Shown here: positions 26,401-38,400 of the stretch, piece by piece
How positions within the stretch are numbered: the stretch's first letter is position 1
Layout of the letters: the number at the start of each line of letters is the position of its first letter
Origin: Liolophura sinensis
Taxonomy: Eukaryota; Mollusca; Polyplacophora; Chitonida; Chitonidae
Reading direction: 5' to 3'
Assembly: GCF_032854445.1 (NCBI RefSeq)
Contig: NC_088302.1
Location: 24,751,788-24,815,787, forward strand
DNA length: 64,000 nt
Notes under the pieces: generated by a model
Told to the model about the DNA's origin: nothing
Seen by the model: only the letters and a program-made list of their open reading frames with translations
Databases searched by the model: none
Position numbers and translations under genes: made by a program

Positions 26401-29400
26401 TAATGCAACTGGTTGGGGTATCCTGTTTGGTGTCTGCGGTATAATACTTCAGTGGTGGCAGCATTTTAGCAGCATGGACTTATCACGCCACAAGAAGACA
26501 CAGTATATGTACACACACTTAATGACTCTTCATTGTCATATGACTGAAAAATTGTTAAGTACATTGGAGTTACCCCAAGAATACATATACACATGCCTAC
26601 ATATCATGACTGTGTAATTATTGACTGGACTCCAACATAATAAAGCTGTTTAAACTTGAATCAATATGGAAGTACAAGTATACATATGCGGTTTGAACAA
26701 AATATCCAAGTTTCATTAATATTCTTTATGCAGCCAGGTCAACATGTACGTGAACTAAACCCATACTGGAAAGATGGCGGGACTGGCCTACCTGAGGAAA
26801 ACCCAGCTAAAGCAGGGGCAAGTAACTCAGGGAGGAAGATAGGGGACCGTGGGATTTCCTGGCTGCGGAAAGGATATCAGCGGTGTCAGCAGCAAGCTGA
26901 AGATCAGGGGAGACCACTGGAGGAGGTAGCTGCTGAGAGATATGGGGTGAGGTCATTACATATACTTGTATATAAGCATGGTGGGTGGAATCAGTTTTGT
27001 AAGATACATTGTATACTGGTATGGAACATTAGGAGGTAGAAAGATGGTTGAGGGTTTTCCCATAGTTCTGCCTGGTTCCCCCCCCCCCCCACTATAATGC
27101 CAGTCACCGTTGTGTATTAAAGTGAAATATTCTTGAGTAGGGCGTAAAACATGAATGAAATAAATAAATCAAATAAATATAAGGAAATGGGGGAGCAGAG
27201 GGGAATATTATCCACACGTGCAAGTAACAATCCTTATTAAAGGTGGCACTATTTCTTTCAGGAATAGATGAACAGATGATGAGTATGCTATGAAGCATCA
27301 AGCAATTAATTAGTTCAGTTTTTCAAATAGTTGCTCGCTCTCATTTCTTTTTTTTTTTTTATTCAACTGGTGTTTTACGCAGTACTCAAGAATGTTTTGG
27401 CTTCACTTCAAAATCAGAGACCAGCTTGCAAATGTGCATGGTTATTTTACTGCGAAGGCTTAAATTTAGTAAGGGTGCTTTCGTGGCCAAGGTGGTTAGC
27501 ATGCCAGCATAGCGCAATGCCCCAGGAGCTTGCCCTGTGAGATCAAGTCCAGCTCATGCTGGGTTCCTCTGCAGCCGTACATAAGAAGATCTAGCAGCAA
27601 CCTGCAGATGGTCATGGGTTTCCTCCCACAATAATGCTGGCCGCCATTGTATGAGTGAAATATTCTTGATTACAACACAATAAACCAGTCAGATAAATAT
27701 ATGATTTTTTAATATTTTCAGTCTTTAGCAAAATTGGAAAGCATGTTAGCTGAAGCTGAAAGAAAGGAACAAAGTAAACAGCCTGACAGAGGAAGAACAA
27801 GGGATGACAGGAGTCGGAGGTTTATGAGGCCGAGGTCAAGGTCAAGAGAAAGGTCAAAGTCAAAGGACAGGAAGCGGTCAAGGTCAGGAGACAGGAAAAG
27901 ATCAAGGTCAAGAGACAGGAAAAGATCAAGGTCAAACGACAGAAGAAGATCTAGGTCAAGAGACATTTATAAGTCTAGACGGTCCAGATCAAGGTCACGG
28001 GACAGCAGAAGGTCAAGATCTAGGGAAAGAAAGCGATCCAGGTCACCTGACCGATCTCACAATAGATCTCTGAAATCTGCTCGGTTCCTTAAGCCAGAAG
28101 ATTCTGATTTGGTGCCCAGACAGAGAGAGTACAGGCAGGACAGAGACCGGAGTAGCAGCTCTGTGCCGGCTTGGAAGAAGAAAAGTTTCCTCAAACCATC
28201 AGAAACAGAAGCAAGTGGTGATAAGGAAACCAAGCCTGCCAAATGCTCTTCAGGTATGCTTATTCTTTGATTTTGTAATTCATATAGGTGTACTTGTGAA
28301 TATTGAATGAAAATTGATCTGCTTTTCTCCTTGGAAATGAGACTAACAGGTCATTTTCGAGTATGAAATCTTTTATTGCTATAAAAGGTAAAGAAATCCT
28401 ACTGTATCACATGACCTGTCAAAATGTGAAGCAAACTATTTTTGAAAGTTTCACAAAAAGTTTTATTTTAGAGTTGACGAAGGATGTGAACTTGAAGGAA
28501 AGAGGTATCTTTGGTCATACTCCTAACGCCGAATGCAACGCTCTATACCTTATGCTTTACATCACTGCCACCAGTAGTAAAATTTGTACAGAAATCTTGA
28601 ACAACACCGAGGTCACTGGGGTCACGGTGATGAGGCAGGAAGGGATGTCATAAAACGCAAACAATCCGTCTCAACCTGTGTCGCTAAGAAAGCTTTATAC
28701 ACATGCACTCTCTTTATCTAGGGTATGTACAACATGATTCTAACCAAAACCTAAAACAAATTTATTGATAAATGCTGATTAAATAATTCCCCAGGAGGAG
28801 ACAAGTGATGAGGCTAAGCCTAAAGAAGTGTCTCACAGACGCGAAAGGTCAAGCATGTCTATTGGTGGCATTGATGTAAAGCAATAGGTAGAGAGTGGTG
28901 CATGCACCATTGAGGAGTATGGCCTTTTGTGCCTTTGGAATGTGGTGAGAGAGGTGATCAGCAAATTTATGTCAGCAAAGGATGCCAAACATTTTTGACA
29001 TGATAAATGAGGTTTTTACCATTTGCAACAAAAGAGCAAGAGCTCAAGCCTCCCCTATTAAGCTGAAGGAAATGTCAACTTGTATATGGACATGATGGTC
29101 ATGAGCTGTGACTGTTTGGGTCTTAAGCAATGAGGTGGTGTGCTCAAAATCCAGTTCTCTCTGCTTTGGCTATGATCTTTACATTGACGAGAGACAGGTA
29201 AGATACCTGACAAAAGGCTGTGTTTTACTCTGGGAACTCAAGTTTCCTCGAGCAATAAACCAGACTCCTATGAGTGAAAAATTCAAGAGTATGGAGTACT
29301 AAAGAAATAAAACAATGTTCATGTAACTTTATATGTGAGAGAAAAAATTTCACAAACATGAGAGAGATGTTCAGCTAAATCTGTATTATATAAAGTATTA

Positions 29401-32400
29401 AATAATATCTTTTCTGAACAACTGTATAGGTTAGTTTCACACGTCAGAGATCCTGTTTTAGATTGCATCAGTTTAGAGGAAAATATGATTCCTGTTTAAG
29501 ATGATGTCTCATATAAAAGTTTTGTATCTTTGTATTGAAGAATAATTGATTGGTTTTATTGATCTATACATTCCAGACACAGAGAGCAGTGACAGTAGCT
29601 CTGACTCATCAGAAGATGATGCTACCCCAACTCCCACCCCAAGGGAGGTCCCAGCACCCATCCTATCAGAGCAGCAGATGAACGAGCTGGGGGCCAAAAT
29701 CTTACGAGCAGAGATAATGGGTGATGAGGTAAGATTTCTGTTATTCAAGCTCAAGTCCAGCTTTTGCTGACTTCCTCTCTGGCCCTACGTATGTGGGAAG
29801 GCCTGACAGCAACCTGCAGATGGTTGTGGGTTTCCCCCAGGCTCTGCCCGCTTTCCACCCACCATAATGCTGACCGCCGTCGTATAAGTGAAATATTCTT
29901 GAGTCAGCGTAAAACACCAATCAAATAAATAAATAAAATAAAATACAAGTTGAATTTATGACTTGTAACTAAAGGCCTCTGCTGTTTTATACCAATAGTT
30001 GCATGTGGGTTCAGTGATAATATTGAAGAAGTTGAGGCATCACCATAAATGTAAATATATAAGGTTATATAAATATATGAGATTTTAACCCTATTATATA
30101 TTGTTTATGTTACACTAAATGACCTAAAAAACTGACTACAAGAGAGCATTTTTGGAGGTAAATAAATGTTATCAGATATTACTTCTGGTGGTAAAATTTA
30201 TATTTTCCTAGTGGGACATCATCCTACCTTCCAGATAACTCTCATATCACCTTTTTAAAATCAAAAGAACTTTCAGAATCTGGAAAAAGGAGCAACTTAG
30301 TCATGGACGATATTTTGGGTCATTTAGGGTACTCAAAATAAAGTGGTTAGTCACTTGACAAAAATCTCGTCAATGGGACCAAAAGCTAATGAAACCTTTG
30401 CCTTTATGTGGAGGTGCCTCAGCTGTTATGATTACTTTATGATCAAAATATTATTGAACAGTAATAAATTTTGACTTCAGGAGCTGGCGAGTAGCCTGAA
30501 AGACAAGTTGTCAGCGGCACAGAAAGCCAAAGAGGAGAGGAACTCTAACCCTCAGCCAGGCCCTGGCCCTGAGCAGGAAGATGTGGTCGTGTTGACAAGG
30601 GCAGATAAGCGGGGGATGGTCCGTCCTCTTCCTGAAAGACAACACCCAGTGGAGCCCAAGGGTGGGAGGCGCAAGGCAGGCAAGGTACATGTTCATGATG
30701 ATGTATGAAGATGATCAGCTGAAGATCTGGAGACAAAACATACAAAAGGGGATTCAGCTTTAGAGTAATTCAATAGGCAACATTTCCAAGAAAACAAACA
30801 CTTTTGATAAATCAAATTCTGCAGCAAGTTAAAGGTTCTTTCGGCTTTGTTTAATACCTGTTTTAATCAGAAAATGTGTACATGTTCTTGTAGATTAGAA
30901 AGTTTTTTAAGTGCTACCAAAACCCTGAGGAAAATAGCATGACTGTCACCATATGAGCAGAACTATTTATCTGTATGATTGGTGTAGTAAGCAGTACTCA
31001 AGGATTTTTCACGGGCATGCAGCATTATGATGGCAAGAAACCGGGTATAGCCGTGGGAAAATTCCTGAGTCATAAACAGCAGTGATACTTAAATCAGGCA
31101 CTGGGACTTAGGCCTGCATGAAACTGTTACAAACACAGCGGGGAGCGTGTGTGTAGGAGAAATACAAGTAGATTGTGTGGAAATACCATTGGGTTCATGT
31201 TATCATTTCCTACTGTGGAATCCTCCACTTATAAACATAACTACCATCCATTATGCAGCTAGAGTGAAGGAAAACAGAGGATTTAAGTGGGACATATGAT
31301 GTAGCTTCTCACCAAAGTGTACATGGAAGTGGGGAGGCCATACCCAAGATAGTTTTCAGTCAGACAGATTTGGGTTGAGTGTGTTTGGGTGGAGTCTCAC
31401 ACTTCAGGTAGAGTGGGTTTTGGTAGTTCACTATACATGCATATAAAATTGTTCCTACTTTTCCCTTACAGATACAGACACACTCCGAGGCTGGTCAGAG
31501 ACAGAAGTACTTTGACGATGATGATAAATTTGATCTCAAAACCCTGGTAAGTCAAAAGTTATCTGTTACATTCTCCCTTGTTCAGAAGTCTAGGCTGTGC
31601 AGGAAGCCTAGCCCCACGGGTACATGTCCACAGCTCTGTCGAAAAAGCTTGACTGCTACAGGTACATATTCTTCTGGGCTATGTACATATATACATGACA
31701 ATCTTTCAAACAGCATTGAGTGTGTCACGCAACATACCGGCTGGTTGGCCTACATTTCATTTCTGTTTATTTCTGCTAATAATAGGATTTGAACTGGTTT
31801 TATTTGTTAGATTTGCTTATATGATTTATATGAAGATGAAATATCATGATTTCGTTGGTAAAAGCACTCTTTAACACAGTTTATAGATATCACTTTATTT
31901 GTTGTGATATTTTTGATATTCACACCAAGTTGCCACGACGTTGAAAAAGTAACGTTGTTTCGTAACATTCCAGTCCTAGCTCAGTGGTATGACATCAGAA
32001 TACGTTTACACTAACCTTATACATTCCTAAGTCATGCAACAATAAGGCACGCCTACCTTTATACATGTACGCACATTTCAAATTTCTCTGTCAGCTGAGG
32101 TGGCCAAAAATCATGCCATGATTGGTCTACGATTCTTGAGCTCGGCAGTAGTGGTGAAAGGGAACAGCCACTTAAACTGTGCCGTTACTCCTCATTTTTG
32201 AGGGTAGAATAGACCTGAATACTGTGTTTCATATTTAAATGCCTAAAATACTGCACAATGGCGGTATTAAAAACTTAAACAAAGACCAAAGCTTTCTATT
32301 CTCATTTCATCCTTGAATATGCTTTGTGAGTGTTCCAAATGTAACAATGTCTTTTTTTTTTCTTCTGTGATGCATAAATTTTTTTTTTTTTTCTTCTGTG

Positions 32401-35400
32401 TTGCATAAATTGCTTCTCTTCTGTGATACATGAATTTTTGGGAACCTATTAGATTATTGACCAGTTATGTATAGTTTTAGTTTTTAGTTTATTAATAAAT
32501 CTATGCGTCTGTGTCTGACTTTTTTAGGTTGAGAGAGAGAAGACAAGCACAGCTGAAGATCAGAATGCCATGTTTGCACGACTGGCTGGAAGGGTAAATA
32601 TGGAACCACAATATTATCCTTGATCAGTTACATTTTCAGTAATTTTCACGAACAGCATCTTTTTTCTGGCATACTACTAACTGATATAAGGGACCATTTT
32701 GCCTTGATTCACATTTGTTAAGGTCACACCTGAAAGACGGAAAAAACAAAATATCGTAAAATGACCCAAAATTAAATTGAAGCATTTGGGCCTAAGTAAA
32801 AATACTCAGTGGGATGAGATCCTTTGGAAGGATGATGCAAATGAAACACTTTCAGGAGTGTACTCGTTATTTACAAACATTTAGGATGAGCATTTTCCAG
32901 TTGTATCATTTCGTTCACTAGAACACAGAAGAAAAAAATCCAAGGATTATCCATGGCAATATTCGTTCAGTATTTACCAAAAATAAGGTCTATTGTGAAC
33001 AACTACTTGATCTCAACAGAAGAAGTCACTATCGAAATTTTAGAAACGAACTAAATAAACAAATATCAGGATCAAGAAAAGAATACTGTGAATACTGTGT
33101 AAATTTAATAAGGCAAATAATGACATAAAAGATACATGGAAAGTTTTGAACGAACTCTTAAAACGAAATAAAGGTGACACACCAGCAAATTTACTGATGA
33201 ACACAATGACCCCTTCGATGATTAGTCCATAGCAAATAACTTCAGCAAATATTTCAGCACTGTTACATCAGATCTAAAACAAGCTATCCCTGAAACCATG
33301 ACATCTCTTGATTTTCTGCAACAAGCACCTAATATTATTTATTTATTTATTTGATTGGTGTTTTATGCCGTACTCAAGAATATTTCACTTACACGACATC
33401 GGCCAGCATTATGGTGGGAGGAAACCGGACAGAGCCCAGGGAAAACCCACGGCCATCTGCAGGTTGCTAGATTACCTTCCCACTTACGGGCGGAGAGGAA
33501 GCCAGCATGAGCTGGACTTGAACTCACAGCGACCGAGGACCTAACGTAAATATTAACCTATCACCAGTCAAACCGAGCAATGTTAAATGTATTATCCACG
33601 AACTACGATGCTTTGTCCCAGGTATTGATGCCGAAGGTATATCGGTGTTGATATCTCAGTGCCCCTCTCTCATATAATTAATATTTCCTTTAGAACTGGC
33701 ATTATCTCAACACTGTTAAAACCAGGTAAAGTAACACCAATCTGGTGATAAAGCTACTTACGCTAACTGCAGGCCGATTTCTGTACTACCTGCTGTCAGC
33801 AAGATTGTGAAAAAATCGGTTGCCCTTCAACTGGTTGACTTTCTGGATAAAAATGCCATAATAAGAAATACTCACTATAGATTTCGATGGAACCATTCCA
33901 CGGTACACGCTGCCACTGTCCTATAGGAAAAATTAGTTTTGGCTAAGGAACAGTGCAGATTCATCTGAGTTACTTTCATTGACCTGTCCAAAGCTTTTGA
34001 CACAGTAGACCATAATACATTGCTGCAAAAACTACAACATTATGGCCATCAGGATATGACAAATGACTGGTTTAAGAGTTATCTGGCCAACAGGTCACAA
34101 TGTGTTTCCTATTAAGAGGCCATCACGCCCATGCCCCCAATTGACTGTGAAGTGCCCCAGGGTTCCATATCAGGACCCCTAATGGTGTTAGTCTATATAA
34201 ATGACACATCAACTCCTGGTCTCCTCTGAACTTCATTCTTTTTGCCAATGACACCAGCCATCATTTTACTGGTTATAATATTCAGGAAATTATTGATACT
34301 TTGACAGGTGAGCTGGAGTCAGTTCAACACTGATTCCAGGCCAATAAGCTTTTACTAAATATTAATAAAGCTAAATGCATGATCATTAAACAAGAAATTA
34401 CTCCCTTCAGATATCCCGAAAATAAAAATAGGCAGCTATCAAATAGAATTTGTTGGTGATTTCAAGTTTCTTGGCGTTTTCAGTGATAACCTGACAAAGA
34501 CATCACACATTATGTATATTTCAAATAAAATTTCATTCAGCATAGGAATTATAAAGCATAAAAAGAAACTAATGAACAAAAGCACACTTCTGATACTGTA
34601 TTTTCTCCTTCATTCTACCCAACATTTTCTTATGCAAATGCACTGTGGGGTAACATCTACAAGACTCGCCTAAATACTTTGTTTATTTGATTTATTTATC
34701 TGATTGGTGTTTTACGCTGCACTCAATAATATTTCACTTATACGATGACGGCCAGCATTTTGGTGGGTGGAAATCGGGCAGAGCCCGGGGGCAACACACG
34801 ACCATCTGCAGGTTTGCAGGCCCGAGAGGTAGCCATCATTTGCTGAACTTGAACTTGCATCAACCGCATTGGTGAAAGGCTTCTGGGTCATTATGCTGCA
34901 CTAGTGCGCTAACCAACTGAGCCACAGAGCCCCTACCCCCCTCCCTTTGTATATTTTGCAGAAGCAGGCAATCTGCATTATGACTTCATCATACAGATTT
35001 TAATACACACACCCAGCCCTTTTTCCAATAATTAAAACCCTTGAATTATTTCAACTTAACACCTTCTCTTGCCTCCAAATTGTCCATATGTTTATACATG
35101 GCCATTTCTACCTCCCAACAACGTTTCAAACTATTTTAAAAATGCAATCTGCGGGACACTTTTACCCTACACGCAATCAAAGACTAAATCTCTATAGATC
35201 ATTTACAAGAACTAACCTCTCCCTATATTCTATCCATTCAAAAGGCCCTCAAGAATGGAACAAACTTTCCCAATATCTCCAAACTACCATACTCTTTTAA
35301 GATTAAAGGATCACCTCAAGAATATCATGAAATCAGGTCTCTAGCAACAAGCTAACTTATATCGTATCACCATCAGCCATTGTATCTGGTCATATCGATA

Positions 35401-38400
35401 CAGATATGCATGTCTAGTTCTCTTTCTCTAATTATACTTACTGTTTATCTACATGTATAACAAGATAGAACAAGTCCACCCGGACTTGTAGTCATTTATA
35501 CATTTATTTATAAAATCATGAATCATCAAATACTGATATCATCTTTATTATATTTTTGTATACGTTTGTATTCTGACTGTTGGTGAATAAACAGTAAACA
35601 GATAAACAAATGTTTAGTGTGTCACACAATAAAAAGTAACAGATGTTACCTGTGCCAGATGACATTTCCTCCATGAACACTCATTTAACGGTTAATCTTG
35701 GAGAAAATGTCCCAATATTGCAGGATAAATAGTAAATAATTATAGGAAGATGCATGACCAATTCATTTTTGACAGATAGTGTTTTGAGAAAACTGAATTT
35801 ACAAACAAGATGAGTGTAAAAAATATCTTTTTGCAAAATTGTGCTCAATCTGTCAGCTTGGTTTGAATCATTGATCTGACTTGGAAAGTACACCTGGTGT
35901 AAATTTGTTCAAAATGAAAAGGCCAGATAAGGTGGTAAATATCGGGCATGATGATTCTGCATGTAAAATTTCTCCAAATTCATACAGGACAGTAAAGTAG
36001 TTGTAAATAAATTGTTGGTTATATACAGTCTGCAGAGAAAACAGATGATGACTTCCAAGTTGATGATGTCTTCCTTAAAAATGCTACCAGAAAGCGGAAT
36101 GATTCACGGCTGGAAGAAAGGGACAGAACTCTTGCCATAACAGGTACTGCGGGGCATCTAAACTTTGTTGATTTGTGGGCCATTTTTTTCTTATCTTTAC
36201 AAAACATGTGTAATTTCTACAGTGAAAAGCAGAAATGTAGTGTTGTAAATACATGTTAATATCTCAGTACTTGTATAAAGTACACGCGTAACTTATCTCA
36301 CGGCATCCAATAACAGGGAAAGCAGTGTCTGCCAGCAGCCTGTGGATGGTGGGGGGTTTCCTCCGGGCTCTGCCCGTTCTCCTCCCACTACAATGCTGGC
36401 CGCTGTCGTAAAAGTGAAATATTCTTGAGTATGTCGTAAAACAACAATCAAATAAATAAGTAAATCTTTGGGATGGGATCTCAAAAAATCCTGCATTGAC
36501 ATGGTCTGAGGTTTTACATTCATGTATAGCAGAATAAAACAAGGTTCCATCATTGATGCTCTGCGTGCATATTAATTACTGTAAATTTAGTGCAGTTCCC
36601 AACTTTATTGAGTTTAAGATTGCATTTGTATGTTTCCTACAGACAAGCTCTTTGGTAGCCTCGCTGCCAAGTTTATTGAGTTACATAAAGTGTGCATACA
36701 GAACATTGTGACCTGTACAAATATTTTATGGTTAGTGTGTATGGCCAATTGGTATTCCTGCTCCACAGTTTTCTCCTCAGTCAAAAGATAGTCAAAAGCA
36801 AAAATCTCCTGGCCTGTAGCACATAAATATTATGAATAGTTCTTTTAACAGCATAAATTTGCCCTCTGATTTCTGCATAATGGCGCCCATATATTTTATA
36901 TCTTACAGAACACAAAAAGATGACGGCTGCCTTGGATAAATGTCAGTTCTGTTTTGATAATGTTGCTAAACATCTGATTGTGGCCATTGGGAATAAGGTA
37001 AGAGAACTTGTCTTTTCTTCATATCATCAACTAAATAGGGATTATATAATTTAAATCAACAAATCTTGTTAATCTTTGATATCTATATCTGTCTTGAACA
37101 AGATGTACATGGTATATACATGTAGTGCCTTTACATATTTATTTGATTGGTGTTTTACGTCGTACTCAATATTCCACTTTTGACGGCGACCAGCATTATG
37201 GTAAGAGGAAACCTGGCAGAGCCTAGGGCTAAACCCACGACCATCTGCAGGTTGTTGCCAGACTAGAGCCTTTAAAGAGAATACCAGGATGTAGGAATTT
37301 AACATGGTTTTAATCTGTCAACCTTGAACATTATGGATGTATGTCTTAAGAATGAATTCACTTTGATGCATCAATATGTATTTTGTTACTGATGAAATAT
37401 TTGAATTAATTGGCTTTTTCAAACTCTAATAAAGGTAAATTTAGATCAGGTGTTTGTAAGACTGATTCCCTGAAGTGTTAGCAGAACGAAATCTGTACTT
37501 ATTATGTCAGTTTAGGTAGTGATGAATGCAAATCTCTCTGTAAAACAAAAATAAATCTGTGTTTTCTGCTTTTTCCCATGATAAGGTCTACTTGAGTTTG
37601 CCCAATCACCGCTCTCTGACAGAGGGTCACTGTCTGATTGTACCAATGCAGCACGTCTCAGCGGGTACAGCATTAGATGAAGATGTCTGGAATGAGATTC
37701 AGGTAACACACGAGATCTAGCATGTTGTGAAATTTTTTATGTTTTCCTATCTTTTTTATTCCTACAATTTAAATATTAGGTCTCTGGAATGGTTTGATTT
37801 TTTTCTAAGATAACTGAGATAAACCAACTTTTATCTGTTCTTTATTCAGACATTCCGAAAGGCTTTAACACAAATGTTCCAGTCTCAGGAGCTAGACTGT
37901 GTCTTCATGGAGTCAGCCATGTACCTGAAAAAATTCCCGCACATGTGCTTAGAGTGTGTACCCTTACCCCAGGAGCTGGGTGACATGGCACCCATATATT
38001 TTAAGGTCAGTCCAGCAAGTTGTCACGGAAATCATCTCATTTTGATATCAACAATTTCTACCCAGTTTAGACATACATTTAAATCACCAGAGAGGGGCCT
38101 CCGTGGCTCAGTCGGTTAAAGCGCTAGCGCAGCGTAATGACCCAGGAGTCTCTCACCAATGTGGTCGCTGTGAGTTCAAGTCCAGCTCATGCTGGCGGCC
38201 GTACGTGAGAAGGTCTGCCAGCAACCTGCGGATGGTCGTGGGTTTCCCCCGGACTCTGCCCGGTTTCCACCCACCATAATGCTGGCCGCCGTCGTATAAG
38301 TGAAATATTCTTGAGTATGGCGTAAAACACCAATCAAAAAAAAAAAAAAAAAAAAAAAAAAAATAAATCACCAGAAAATGATGTTTTGACATTTGGAGCA

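Larger units (their letters stand above)
32930..35600 (+). mobile_element. Dead LINE in CWF19L2 intron 11, interrupted by SINEs
   Basis: Pieces of a Jockey/CR1-like LINE in the gene's own orientation. Readable segments are [19 protein letters not shown]-like sequence near 33120, [15 protein letters not shown] near 33765, [16 protein letters not shown] near 33978, [10 protein letters not shown] near 34155, and FANDTS at 34241-34258. In that last block the usual FADD carries Asp to Asn. The 3' end is near 35590. Stops occur in all blocks. Two family-A SINEs lie inside, on the opposite strand. Confidence 0.88.

Noticed and set aside
36264-36553. Open frames across SINEs (also 38153-38401, 50162-50427, 54527-54893)
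   Set aside because: They translate SINE body and tail, sharing peptides such as [12 protein letters not shown] among copies.
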